This document shows, in pieces, positions 45,545-54,840 of a stretch of DNA of 64,000 nucleotides. The DNA comes from Brumimicrobium sp041655765. GTDB taxonomy: Bacteria > Bacteroidota > Bacteroidia > Flavobacteriales_D > Crocinitomicaceae. The position numbers were made by a program, and so were the translations under genes. The notes beneath the pieces are model-generated. The model did no database searches. It was not told the origin of the DNA and worked only from the letters and a program-made list of their open reading frames with translations. Within the stretch, counting starts at the first letter, position 1. The number at the start of each line of letters is the position of its first letter. The stretch spans positions 1 through 64,000 of the forward strand of contig JBBAEU010000013.1 in the NCBI GenBank assembly GCA_041655765.1. Direction: 5' to 3'.

Positions 45545-45574
45545 TTGTTATTTCACTTAAAAGTAGTACCTTTG
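45545..45574 (+). promoter_or_regulatory. Bacteroidota-type promoter, nearly leaderless transcript
   Basis: TTG (45545-45547), 19 bases, then TACCTTTG (45567-45574), a perfect TAnnTTTG box. The expected transcription start is at about 45581, right at the ATG of the next gene (45582). Confidence 0.65.
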
Positions 45575-45581
45575 AAAAACA

Positions 45582-45791
45582 ATGAAAGTTCAAAATTTAA
45601 TACAAAATAGATTCTCAGGAGGGCTTAGCAATGAAGCGGAATACATCGAGTTACTCGTTCAGGTTTTTGCCGTTTTGGTTTTAGGTTTGTTTCTATGGCG
45701 AATGATGGTTGTTTTCCAAAAACGAAGAACCGCTAAACGTAAAAAGAGTACATATTTTGAAAGTACTTTTTCAAAGAATTGGAAAAAATAA
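45582..45791 (+). CDS. Hypothetical small membrane protein upstream of kmo
   Basis: Protein of 69 aa with one hydrophobic helix (about 24-42, LLVQVFAVLVLGLFLWRMM) and a strongly basic C-terminal half. No known family recognised. A consensus promoter ends 7 bases before its ATG, so it is probably a real gene and heads the transcript leading to kmo, whose ATG is 55 bases after its stop. A regulatory link to kmo is unproven. Confidence 0.55.
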   Translation: MKVQNLIQNRFSGGLSNEAEYIELLVQVFAVLVLGLFLWRMMVVFQKRRTAKRKKSTYFESTFSKNWKK

Positions 45792-45846
45792 GACCTTACC
45801 TATTAAATCATTTTTTATCTTTGAGTCACATCACAAATTAATTCCA

Positions 45847-47190
45847 ATGGAAAATAAAAATATTGCTGTTGTTGGGGCTGGACCAGTAGGAAGTTTATTG
45901 GCTGTGTTATTAGCTAAGAAAGGACTAAAGGTTGATGTTTTTGAAAGGCGACCTGATTTGCGTAAAGCAAAAACTATTGAGGGGAAATCCATAAACTTGG
46001 CATTATCAAACAGGGGTTTTAAAGCACTGAGGTTAGCTGGCTTTGAAAATGAAATTAAAGATATTTCTATTCCAATGTATGGCAGACAAATGCACGATGT
46101 TCAAGGAAATTTAACTTTTCAGCCGTACGGGAAAGAAGGTGAAGCAATTTTCTCTGTTTCAAGAGGAGAGTTGAATCGGAAATTGATGAATTTGGCAGAT
46201 AAATATCCAAGCATTCACTATCGTTTTAACCATGCTTGTAAAGACGTAGATTTAAAGGAAAATAAAATTATTTTCAAAGATTCAAACACAGAAGTGCGAA
46301 AAGAATATAAGTATGATTATATCTTCGGTGCGGATGGAGCATTTTCTGCCGTAAGGGGTCGTTTGCAAAAAACTTCTTTATTTAACTATTCACAAGAATA
46401 TTTAGAGCACGGTTATAAAGAATTATACTTTCCTCCGAATCCAGATGGAACACATTGTTTTGATAAAAATTGTTTGCATATCTGGCCAAGGGGAAATTTT
46501 ATGCTTATTGCTCTCCCAAATTTAGATGGTAGCTTTACCGTTACCTTGTTTTTTCCATTGAAAGGAGAAGTTTCTTTTGAAAGTCTTGACACACCAAATA
46601 AAGTATTCTCATTTTTTGAAAAAACTTTCCCTGATACATTAAAACATTTGCCCGATTTAAAAGAGGATTTCTTTAATAATCCTACTTCAACGTTGGTTAC
46701 AATTCGATGCAATCCGTGGAATTATAAGAATCAAGTTTTATTAGTGGGAGATGCATCCCATGCCGTAGTTCCCTTTTATGGGCAAGGGTTAAATGCAGGA
46801 ATGGAGGATTGTTCAATTTTCTTAGAAGCCATTGAAAATAACGGTAATAATATTGGAAATGCAATTGAAAAATTCGGTAAAGACAGAGTAGCCGACGGAG
46901 AAGCAATTGCAGATTTGGCTCTTTATAATTATATAGAAATGCGCGATTTAACAGGAGATAAAGATTTCTTGTTACAAAAGAAAATCGAAAGAAAATTCAG
47001 TAATTTATATCCAGAAAAATGGATACCGCTATATTCCCGTGTTACATTTAGTAACCATCCCTATTCGGAAGCGTTAAGAGAAGGAGAGAAACAAGAAGCA
47101 ATAATGAAAGAAATCATGAAAATGAATGGAATACATGAAAAATGGGACAGTCAAGAAGTTATCGATAAAATATTAGAACTTACATCATGA
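45847..47190 (+). CDS. kmo: Kynurenine 3-monooxygenase
   Basis: FAD-dependent hydroxylase of 448 aa converting kynurenine to 3-hydroxykynurenine. I chose ATG 45847, where the Rossmann motif begins (NIAVVGAGPVGSLLAVLLAKKGLKV); the frame is open further upstream but overlaps the small membrane-protein gene. Seen also: GKSINLALSNRG and the FAD motif GDASHAVVPFYGQGLNAGMEDC. The bacterial enzyme lacks the hydrophobic C-terminal anchor of the eukaryotic form. Overlaps the next gene by 4 bases (ATGA). The product is the substrate of kynureninase (10.5-11.8 kb). Confidence 0.95.
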   Translation: MENKNIAVVGAGPVGSLLAVLLAKKGLKVDVFERRPDLRKAKTIEGKSINLALSNRGFKALRLAGFENEIKDISIPMYGRQMHDVQGNLTFQPYGKEGEAIFSVSRGELNRKLMNLADKYPSIHYRFNHACKDVDLKENKIIFKDSNTEVRKEYKYDYIFGADGAFSAVRGRLQKTSLFNYSQEYLEHGYKELYFPPNPDGTHCFDKNCLHIWPRGNFMLIALPNLDGSFTVTLFFPLKGEVSFESLDTPNKVFSFFEKTFPDTLKHLPDLKEDFFNNPTSTLVTIRCNPWNYKNQVLLVGDASHAVVPFYGQGLNAGMEDCSIFLEAIENNGNNIGNAIEKFGKDRVADGEAIADLALYNYIEMRDLTGDKDFLLQKKIERKFSNLYPEKWIPLYSRVTFSNHPYSEALREGEKQEAIMKEIMKMNGIHEKWDSQEVIDKILELTS

Positions 47191-48086
47191 GAAGAATAGG
47201 ATTTTTATTATTGCTTATCATCTTTGTTGTTCCTGTTGCAGATGCTCAATATGCAAAAGCAAGAAATACAAAGAAAAAACATTATTTCAAAAATCAAAGA
47301 TTGGAGAAGCCGCTTTTTCGCTGGGTTACGGGCGATTATATTCGCCATGGAATCCAATTTTCTTTTGGGCCGACTTATACATTTACACCTTTAAAAGGGA
47401 GAGAAGCTGTCTTTCAAGATTCTACTTATACAAATATTACACATCATGCTTATAGAGAAACAAAAAGTAGATTGGGAGCTTTTGCAGAAATAGGAATGAT
47501 TCACATCACAAAGCACCCCAGAAAATACATCCATTATTATGATTGGGGAATTGGATTTAAACTATTTGGTGGCGGAGAAAACACTACTGTAGATTCATAT
47601 CAAAATGACAATTTAATTGGGACAAGAGAAGGGACGGGTGAGTTTTATCTTGGATATTTATATGGTCGATTTGATGTTCATTCTGTTTATCAAATAAATC
47701 CTCATTTATTTTTAGACAATGCACTTGGTGTTAACGTTGATTATGCCATTATACCTGGAAATACTGCATATACTGGTGCAGTTCTAACATACGACCAACA
47801 TTTTCAAGGAGATATTGTTGCACAATTACATTACTCCTTCGGTTTGGGAATTAAACCGTGGGCGGATAAAGGATTTTTTATGATTCCAAGTGTAGAAATT
47901 CCCGTCTTTGGAATGTATGAGTGGAATAGAGGAACACCAGAACTTCATTGGTTCTCAAGTAAATATTTTCCTGCACAGCTGCGATTGAAATTTGTTTGGC
48001 TTTTCAAAAAAGGTCCAAACTGGTGTCCACCTGTTGAAACAAATGAAATGGATAGACAGCGTGCTAACGAATACCAAAACAGATAA
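47187..48086 (+). CDS. Exported protein, probable outer-membrane beta-barrel
   Basis: Protein of 299 aa with a signal peptide (1-20, ends ADAQ) and a region of alternating hydrophobic/aromatic strands (about 55-275) as in small outer-membrane barrels. The strand LRLKFVWLF is near the end, followed by a polar tail. No named family recognised. It starts within the kmo stop (ATGA) and is followed 4 bases later by a lipoprotein gene, so it may share the kmo transcript. Confidence 0.7.
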   Translation: MRRIGFLLLLIIFVVPVADAQYAKARNTKKKHYFKNQRLEKPLFRWVTGDYIRHGIQFSFGPTYTFTPLKGREAVFQDSTYTNITHHAYRETKSRLGAFAEIGMIHITKHPRKYIHYYDWGIGFKLFGGGENTTVDSYQNDNLIGTREGTGEFYLGYLYGRFDVHSVYQINPHLFLDNALGVNVDYAIIPGNTAYTGAVLTYDQHFQGDIVAQLHYSFGLGIKPWADKGFFMIPSVEIPVFGMYEWNRGTPELHWFSSKYFPAQLRLKFVWLFKKGPNWCPPVETNEMDRQRANEYQNR

Positions 48087-48090
48087 AAAT

Positions 48091-49398
48091 ATGAAAATGA
48101 AGTTGTCTTTGTTGACATCGCTGATGTTTTTACTAACCTCTTGTGGAACAACAACTACATCTTTTCAAACTGAAGCTGATGTTTTATTAAATTTTCAAAA
48201 TGATTATCCAGAATTGGAATCTTTGAGCAAAACCACAAGGATATCACCACATTTTCTTAAGAAATTTGCAATCAAAGAAAATTATATACCCTTTGAAGAC
48301 AGTCAAGAAGATTTTATTAAAACCATTCATGTAAGCGTTCATATTTGGCAACGAGCTGATGGAACAGGAAATCTTATCGAGAATAATGAAACGCTAGAAA
48401 GGTTTAAAATGATAGAAATATGGTTGGACAATTCATACCATAAAAATCAAGAGTTTTCTTTACCGCTTCCTTATGAAACGATTTATGTAGAACACCCAAA
48501 ATTGAATATTGTTATTGATAGTGTCTATTTTTACCGAGATCAAACCAAAGATTCTAGCTTATTTTATTGCAACAATGACTATCAACACAACAAAAAATTA
48601 GATAAATACCTGAAAGAAAATCATCCGGAAAGATTAAACAGCATTCCGCTACATATTGTTAGCGGATATTATCGAACAGCTTGGGGTTTTGCTCATGGTG
48701 GTTCTATTCTAACATTTAATATTGCCAATGGTACAGACATGAGTCAAACAGACATGGCAGATTATGCTTTATCGCTTCATTATACACATGAAATCGGTCA
48801 TGCTCTTGATTTATGGCATACCTACGACGCACAAGGTGCATGGGCGCAGAATTGTAAAGAAGATTATTTTGATTTCCTATGGGATGTGTATGATACAACT
48901 GCTATAAAGCCATGTGAATCGAGAAAGAACTGTGATTTCTGCCTCATTCCTAAATCCGATGAAAATAACAACATCATGGGCGGTGGTTCAGCATGGTATA
49001 AATCGGCACTACAAATTGGAATTATGCGTCGGGCGACCGTAACCAAAAACTTTTATAACAGAAAATTTGAAGTGCGCGATTTTGTTACAGGTTACAGCGT
49101 AACTCCTATCCGCGTTACAGAAAGTGAAATTTGGGATTTTTCACTAAAGTTTTATCAAGATTTAATTATTGAATCAGGTGTAACACTTATTGTTAAGGAT
49201 GAACTTCAGTTTTCGCCCAACACAAGAATCATTATCCAACCTGAAGCAAAGTTAATCTTGGATGGAGGAATTTTAAGAAACGAAAATTATTATCAATCGA
49301 CTTGGGAAGGAGTACATATAGTAAGACCAATAAATAAAGAAAAAGCAGGCGTTTTTGAAATCATAAATCATGGAGAAATCCGCGATAATCGGCAATAG
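48091..49398 (+). CDS. Lipoprotein zinc metalloprotease (metzincin, pappalysin-like)
   Basis: Protein of 435 aa from ATG 48091; the frame is open upstream but that part overlaps the previous gene. The N-terminus has a lipobox (MFLLTSC), so it is lipid-anchored, probably at the outer membrane. The metzincin zinc site is H233-E-I-G-H237...H243 (HEIGHALDLWH) and a Met-turn M296 in NNIMGGG. The C-terminal 100 residues contain a beta-rich segment (LIIESGVTLIVKDEL, RIIIQPEAKLILDGG) resembling right-handed helix repeats. Substrate unknown. The start is 4 bases after the previous stop. Confidence 0.8.
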   Translation: MKMKLSLLTSLMFLLTSCGTTTTSFQTEADVLLNFQNDYPELESLSKTTRISPHFLKKFAIKENYIPFEDSQEDFIKTIHVSVHIWQRADGTGNLIENNETLERFKMIEIWLDNSYHKNQEFSLPLPYETIYVEHPKLNIVIDSVYFYRDQTKDSSLFYCNNDYQHNKKLDKYLKENHPERLNSIPLHIVSGYYRTAWGFAHGGSILTFNIANGTDMSQTDMADYALSLHYTHEIGHALDLWHTYDAQGAWAQNCKEDYFDFLWDVYDTTAIKPCESRKNCDFCLIPKSDENNNIMGGGSAWYKSALQIGIMRRATVTKNFYNRKFEVRDFVTGYSVTPIRVTESEIWDFSLKFYQDLIIESGVTLIVKDELQFSPNTRIIIQPEAKLILDGGILRNENYYQSTWEGVHIVRPINKEKAGVFEIINHGEIRDNRQ

Positions 49399-49473
49399 AA
49401 ACCGATTGCTTCTCATGTTAAAATTCGTTAACAATCTCATTATTTGACTTTTCATTCATAAATTAGATTCCTA

Positions 49474-51099
49474 GTGAATAGAATACGTTTAAAATATATT
49501 GTCATCTTAATTAGTGTTGCACTATTGGTCTTGGTTGGACTCCAATTATACCAAGCTGTTCAGCTGTATGAGAAGAAGTCAGAGGAGCTGAGCAGTCACA
49601 TTGATAATATTTTAACCAAAGTCGCCATTCGACACGAAAAAGCATCGGATTTACAGAGATATACAGCTTTTTTTGGTGAAGATTTTAGTGGACAGTATAA
49701 ACAAGCACTCAAGCAAGAATTTCAAAATTTAGTTCCTGTTAAAGAATCCGTTTCTATTATAGATACGATGGTTTTTGAAGAAGGAAGAAATGTAAAATAT
49801 CTTTATATTACTGGAGAATCATACGATTCATTAGCCCATATAACCGCTAAACATAGTGTTTTGGCAAGAGATATAAGCGAACTTCCCTCTTTAATTAAAA
49901 AGAAAGGAGAAAGCGATGTATTTTTGAAAGACTCAAATGACTTGGCTTTTCAGTTAGACAAAAGAGTTGTTAGTAGTCTTTTTAAAAAATCTAAATATAT
50001 CAATGAAATGATGGTATATGCATTTCGAAACAGTGGCTTGCTAACACCGGTACAAAGAATTGATTTGACTTTGTTAGATTCAATTATGAGAATTACGCTG
50101 GAGGATGAAGGACTTGAAACGCAATTTAATTATGTAATTACAGATGATAATGTTGAGGTAATTGAATTTCCCGCATATACAGACGGATATTTACTTGGAA
50201 TGGATTTGAATCGTGCCGAGAGTGTAAAACTTTTTCCTGGAAACATCTTTGACGAGGAGTTATTTTTGAATGTAGTATTTCCCAATCGTAAGTCTATTCT
50301 TTTTCATGAAATTTGGTTTACAATAATGATATCATCCTTGCTAATCGTTATGATTGTCGTTTCATTTTATATAATGTTTAAAACGATTCTTTCACAGCGA
50401 AGATTAGCCGAAATAAAGAATGATTTCATTAACAATATGACTCATGAATTTAAAACTCCAATCAGCACAATTTCTCTAGCTTGTCAGGCCTTAAATGACA
50501 AGGATATTATACAAAGTGATGTTAACTTGGCATCTTCTTTTATTAATATGATTGATGAGGAAAATAAAAGGTTAGAAAGCATGGTTGAGCAGATTTTAAA
50601 GAATACTTTTATAGATAAAGGACATTTAAAATTAAGGAAAGAAGAGCTTGATTTAAACCAAATCACTCGTGAAATTGTTGATAAGGCTAGAATTAGAATT
50701 AGCAAGGGAGCTATTGATTTTGAGTCTGTTATAGAAAACCCCATTGTTGTTGGCGACCCGATTCATGTAAATAACATGATTTCTAATTTGATCGATAATG
50801 CCATAAAGTATAGCAAAGAAATTATAGAAATAAAGGTAAAAATTGAAAGTAAGAAAAATAAAGAATATATATTAACAATAGAAGATAGAGGAATCGGAAT
50901 AAAAAATGAGCATATAGATAAAATATTTGATAAATTATATCGTGTACCTACTGGAAATGTTCACAATGTTAAAGGCTATGGTTTAGGATTGAACTATGTA
51001 AGAGCAATCATTGACATGCATGGCTGGGATATCAAAGTGAAAAGTAAGTATGGAGAAGGAACAATTTTTTCTATCATAATAAAAACAACAGATCAATGA
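49474..51099 (+). CDS. Sensor histidine kinase (RprX-like)
   Basis: Membrane sensor of 541 aa with a GTG start: helix 1 (about 8-27), a periplasmic domain of about 240 residues, helix 2 (about 275-297), then HisKA with the phospho-His in NNMTHEFKTPIST (about 322) and HATPase with SNLIDNAIKYS (N box), EDRGIGIKNE and GYGLGLNYV. No HAMP is evident. The next gene, overlapping by 4 bases (ATGA), is its cognate response regulator. The pair resembles RprX/RprY of Bacteroides; the signal is unknown. Confidence 0.9.
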   Translation: MNRIRLKYIVILISVALLVLVGLQLYQAVQLYEKKSEELSSHIDNILTKVAIRHEKASDLQRYTAFFGEDFSGQYKQALKQEFQNLVPVKESVSIIDTMVFEEGRNVKYLYITGESYDSLAHITAKHSVLARDISELPSLIKKKGESDVFLKDSNDLAFQLDKRVVSSLFKKSKYINEMMVYAFRNSGLLTPVQRIDLTLLDSIMRITLEDEGLETQFNYVITDDNVEVIEFPAYTDGYLLGMDLNRAESVKLFPGNIFDEELFLNVVFPNRKSILFHEIWFTIMISSLLIVMIVVSFYIMFKTILSQRRLAEIKNDFINNMTHEFKTPISTISLACQALNDKDIIQSDVNLASSFINMIDEENKRLESMVEQILKNTFIDKGHLKLRKEELDLNQITREIVDKARIRISKGAIDFESVIENPIVVGDPIHVNNMISNLIDNAIKYSKEIIEIKVKIESKKNKEYILTIEDRGIGIKNEHIDKIFDKLYRVPTGNVHNVKGYGLGLNYVRAIIDMHGWDIKVKSKYGEGTIFSIIIKTTDQ

Positions 51100-51791
51100 G
51101 TGAGAACAGTAGAAATATTAGAATTCTTTTAGCAGAAGATGATGAAAATTTAGGAAAGTTATTGAGTACTTTTCTAGAAGCAAAAGGTTTTGAAGTTGAA
51201 TTGGCGGTGGACGGTAAGGAAGCCTTGGAAAAATTCCATGAGGGAACATTTCAATTCTTAATCCTCGATGTGATGATGCCTGAAATTGACGGATTTACTG
51301 TTGCTAAAGAAATTAGAGAAACAGACAAAAAAGTTCCGTTTCTATTCTTAACCGCCAAAGCGATGAAGGCTGATAAATTGGAAGGTTTTGCAATTGGAGC
51401 TGATGATTATATGACAAAGCCATTTAATATGGAAGAACTTTTGGTAAGAATCGAGGCGATAATGAAAAGAACAAACATTAAGGAAAATCCAATTACTGAT
51501 AAATTTAAAATCGGTAGGTTTGATTTTGATGCGCAAACGAGAACAATAAATATTGACGGAGAAGAAGTTAAATTAACAACCAAAGAAAGTCAATTGTTAA
51601 AGTTTTTAGCTAAAAACAAACACGAGGTTTTGGATAGACAGGCCGCTTTACGTGCTATTTGGGGCGATGATAATTACTTTAATGGTCGAAGCATGGATGT
51701 TTATATCGCTAAATTGCGTAAAATTCTACGTCCCGATGAGAGTGTAGAGATTATGAATATTCATGGAAAAGGCTTTAAATTACTGGATTAG
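51096..51791 (+). CDS. Response regulator, OmpR/PhoB type (RprY-like)
   Basis: Protein of 231 aa. The receiver domain (about 8-122) has the acidic pocket EDD, the phospho-Asp in LILDVMMPEIDG (about 55), Thr in LTAKA and Lys in TKPFN; the C-terminal winged helix (about 135-230) has LTTKESQLLKFLA and the recognition-helix region SMDVYIAKLRKIL. Overlaps the sensor kinase by 4 bases. Resembles RprY. Targets not known. Confidence 0.92.
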   Translation: MSENSRNIRILLAEDDENLGKLLSTFLEAKGFEVELAVDGKEALEKFHEGTFQFLILDVMMPEIDGFTVAKEIRETDKKVPFLFLTAKAMKADKLEGFAIGADDYMTKPFNMEELLVRIEAIMKRTNIKENPITDKFKIGRFDFDAQTRTINIDGEEVKLTTKESQLLKFLAKNKHEVLDRQAALRAIWGDDNYFNGRSMDVYIAKLRKILRPDESVEIMNIHGKGFKLLD

Positions 51792-51975
51792 GAGAAGTTT
51801 AACATATTTGTAGATTCACCCTTTTTTTCTTATGAATTATTCTTAAAAATTCACTTCGATATTTTTGAGATAAAACCTTGATTTATCTATGTTTTTTTGC
51901 TTGTTTTGTCTTTAGAACATTTTTGTGATATTCAAATACGATTTTGATGTTCTAAATGATAAAATAATAACAAAT

Positions 51976-53349
51976 ATGAGAAACATTTTATTGCTGGGAG
52001 CAGGGCTGTCATCGTCTTCACTTATCCGTTATTTGCTTAATAACGCTGAAAAAGAACAGTGGCATATAACGATTGTTGATCGTGACAAAGAAACAATCGA
52101 GCGAAAAATAAAAAACTCGCCTTTTGCAACAGCCTTGGTGTTTAACGCTATAGACCCTAAAGAGAGAAGGCCAGAAATAATAAAAGCTGACTTGGTAATC
52201 AGTATGCTTCCAGCGAGGTTTCACGTTGATGTCGCACAAGATTGTATCGAATTTAAAAAGGATTTAATCACCCCTTCTTATGTTTCAAAAGAAATGCTTG
52301 CATTAGATGAAGAAGCAAAAGCCGCAGGTATCATTATCATGAATGAAATTGGAGTTGATCCAGGAATCGACCACATGAGTGCAATGCATGTGATTGATAA
52401 AATTCGTAGTGAAGGAGGAGAAATGAGAAATTTTGAATCTTTTACCGGTGGATTAATTGCTCCGGAAAGTGATAATAATCCTTGGAACTATAAGTTTACA
52501 TGGAACCCAAAGAATGTTGTTTTAGCTGGACAAGGTGGAGCGGCTCAATTTGTTCAAGAAGGTCAATACAAATATATTCCTTACAATAAGCTTTTTAGGC
52601 GAACAGAAGTCATTGAGATTGACGGATATGGGAAATTTGAAGGATATGCAAATAGAAATTCACTTCAATACCGTAAATTATATAATCTTGGAGGAATTCC
52701 CACAATTTATAGAGGAACTCTAAGAAGGGTTGGTTTTTCAAGAGCATGGAACGCCTTTGTGCAATTGGGTGCAACAGACGATTCTTATGTAATGGAAGGT
52801 AGTGAAAATATGAGTTACCGAGATTTTATTAACTCATTTTTACCTTACCATCCTTATGATACAGTTGAATTAAAATTGCGATACTACCTAAAGATTGACC
52901 AAGATGATACGCTTTGGGAGAAGTTGGTTTGGTTAGATATTTTTAACCCAAACACCAAAGTTGGATTGAAAAATGCTACACCTGCAGAAATTTTACAGAA
53001 AATTTTAGAAGAAAAATGGCAATTGGAACCAGATGATAAAGATATGATTGTTATGTACCACAGATTTGTTTATCAAATTGGTGATACATACAAAGAAATT
53101 ACTTCTGAAATGGTAAATATCGGAGAAGATCAAACATATACTGCTATGAGTAATTGTGTTGGATTACCCATCGCTATATGTGCGAAGAAAATTCTTAATC
53201 AGCAAATTCAATTGAAAGGTGTCCAAATTCCAACATTAAAAGAGATTTATAATCCAGTTTTAGAAGATTTAGAAGATTTTGGAATTGTATTTATCGAGAA
53301 GGAAGTTCATCCTCCACGTTTGTATAACGAGATGACAAGTTGGAAGTAA
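51976..53349 (+). CDS. Saccharopine dehydrogenase family protein
   Basis: NAD(P)-dependent oxidoreductase of 457 aa from ATG 51976; the frame is open 17 codons upstream, but the Rossmann fold begins here (NILLLGAGLSSSSLIRYLL). The N-terminal and C-terminal domains of saccharopine dehydrogenase (Lys9 type) are both present, with NEIGVDPGIDHMSA and SFTGGLIAPESDNNPWNYKFTWNP. It may act in lysine degradation or a related amino-acid pathway. The neighbouring lysA is 17 kb away. Confidence 0.88.
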   Translation: MRNILLLGAGLSSSSLIRYLLNNAEKEQWHITIVDRDKETIERKIKNSPFATALVFNAIDPKERRPEIIKADLVISMLPARFHVDVAQDCIEFKKDLITPSYVSKEMLALDEEAKAAGIIIMNEIGVDPGIDHMSAMHVIDKIRSEGGEMRNFESFTGGLIAPESDNNPWNYKFTWNPKNVVLAGQGGAAQFVQEGQYKYIPYNKLFRRTEVIEIDGYGKFEGYANRNSLQYRKLYNLGGIPTIYRGTLRRVGFSRAWNAFVQLGATDDSYVMEGSENMSYRDFINSFLPYHPYDTVELKLRYYLKIDQDDTLWEKLVWLDIFNPNTKVGLKNATPAEILQKILEEKWQLEPDDKDMIVMYHRFVYQIGDTYKEITSEMVNIGEDQTYTAMSNCVGLPIAICAKKILNQQIQLKGVQIPTLKEIYNPVLEDLEDFGIVFIEKEVHPPRLYNEMTSWK

Positions 53350-53555
53350 TTGTATAAAACAATACCATTTATACTTTTCAAGATACCTATATCACTTTAA
53401 CAATACACAGTATAATATAATACCTTTATTTATTTTCAAGCAAAGTTTTTTGGTACTATTAGATATAAACAGTATAGTCTTCAACTCTATACAATAATCA
53501 GAGTTTATAAGTAGCGTAGTAAATGTGTGTTGATTAAAAAATGTATTGACATAAA

Positions 53556-53581
53556 AAAAGGAGAGTCGAAACTCTCCTTTT
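53556..53581 (-). terminator. Intrinsic terminator of the outer-membrane protein gene
   Basis: AAAAGGAGAGT and ACTCTCCTTTT form an 11-bp stem with a CGAA tetraloop. On the minus strand it is followed by a T-run and lies about 30 bases after the stop codon. Confidence 0.9.
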
Positions 53582-53609
53582 AAATTATATATTATCTCTT
53601 GCTCTTCTC

Positions 53610-54551
53610 TTAGAAGTGGAAGATAATATTCAGACGACCAACAGGGCCAAAAATTGGGTTGAAAAGAGAGCTTTCAACTCCAACATCAGTTGAGCTAACA
53701 CCTTCTCTTTCAATAGTTTGAACAGATGCAGAAGTTGAACCATCAAGAGTACCTACTGCTTCAGCAGTTAACTTGGTTTTTCCTGAGATGTTTAAACCAA
53801 GTCCCCATCCGATTTCACCACCAAGTGATAATTTAGGTAGAACAAAGTATTCAGCACCAGCAAAAGCTCTTAGACCTAAACCGAAATCTATTCCGCTTTT
53901 TCTTGTTAAGTCTCTAATTTGAATTGGGTTTCCGATACCATCATTTCCTGCATAAACGTTTCCTGCACCACCAAAGTTATCAGCTGAATTAACAGGATGA
54001 GTAGCGTCTATTGCATTACCATAAGTGAATTTTTCAGAATTTGATTGAATCATGAAACCGATTTCAGCCCCATAAAAACCTTGTAAACGAGTGCTTCCTC
54101 TTCTGTATTCCACCCCAAGGTTTAAACCTACAGCAGTATAACCAGATTTCATTTTGTTTTCTACTTCACTAGGAAGAGCAGGCCATGGGTTAGTAGTAGA
54201 GTTATCATACAAATCAGCTACTCTGTTAGTAGTAGTTGTAGATCCAAACCCTAAACGTAATCCAACACGGAAAGCCATATCTTCTTTGTAGAAGTATTTT
54301 GCACTAAGTGCTAGGTTAGTGTTGTTTGGTAACCAGATGTTTGACGCATCATTTGGTCCTGTTTTACCAAAAAAGTTACCAATGTAGTTAAGGAAAGGGA
54401 CTGCGTCCATTCCAATAGCATAATCTCCTTCTTCTGGAAGGTAGTGTTCACCTTTTTTAGACTTTAATTCAGTATCACCTGAATTGTTGCCTTGCGCGAA
54501 CATTGATGTTGTGCCGAATAGTACGGCAGCCATAATTACAAACTTTTTCAT
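53610..54551 (-). CDS. Outer-membrane beta-barrel protein
   Basis: Exported protein of 313 aa: signal peptide (1-19, ends MFAQ), alternating amphipathic strands throughout, for example YTAVGLNLGVEYRRG and KLSLGGEIGWGLGLN, and a C-terminal strand GRLNIIFHF ending in Phe, the usual signal for the barrel assembly machine. Small OmpA/OmpW-like porin or adhesin barrel; function unknown. Single gene with its own promoter (54577-54603) and terminator, so it may be well expressed. Confidence 0.8.
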   Translation of the reverse strand: MKKFVIMAAVLFGTTSMFAQGNNSGDTELKSKKGEHYLPEEGDYAIGMDAVPFLNYIGNFFGKTGPNDASNIWLPNNTNLALSAKYFYKEDMAFRVGLRLGFGSTTTTNRVADLYDNSTTNPWPALPSEVENKMKSGYTAVGLNLGVEYRRGSTRLQGFYGAEIGFMIQSNSEKFTYGNAIDATHPVNSADNFGGAGNVYAGNDGIGNPIQIRDLTRKSGIDFGLGLRAFAGAEYFVLPKLSLGGEIGWGLGLNISGKTKLTAEAVGTLDGSTSASVQTIEREGVSSTDVGVESSLFNPIFGPVGRLNIIFHF

Positions 54552-54576
54552 ATTTTATTTTATTTTAAGTTCACGG

Positions 54577-54603
54577 CAAATATAGTTAAAAAAATAAAAA
54601 CAA
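54577..54603 (-). promoter_or_regulatory. Bacteroidota-type promoter for the outer-membrane protein gene
   Basis: On the minus strand TTG (54601-54603) is followed after 16 bases by TATATTTG (54577-54584), a perfect -7 box about 25 bases before the ATG. Spacing is one or two bases short. Confidence 0.5.
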
Positions 54604-54840
54604 GTGTAAAAATCTGAGAAACTTTGGTTCAATTGTTAAAAAGTGAATTTTTAATAATTAATTTTTAATCCTTCGATAAGTATTGATTATCAATAATTTT
54701 ATTAAAAAAACACAATTTACAGTTTAACTGAGAAGTCAGATTATATGAATAACATGAGAGTTGTGAACACCAATTTTGAACGTAAAATATTTAACGTTTA
54801 AAAGTTTTCTGATATATGTGTGATTATGCGTTAAATTCGT

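Noticed and set aside
45709..45846. Longer N-terminus for kynurenine 3-monooxygenase
   Set aside because: It overlaps the preceding small gene in another frame and lies before the FAD-binding motif that normally begins the protein.
47992..48090. Longer N-terminus for the lipoprotein metzincin
   Set aside because: It would bury the lipoprotein signal peptide and overlap the previous gene; the ATG at 48091 gives a proper signal.
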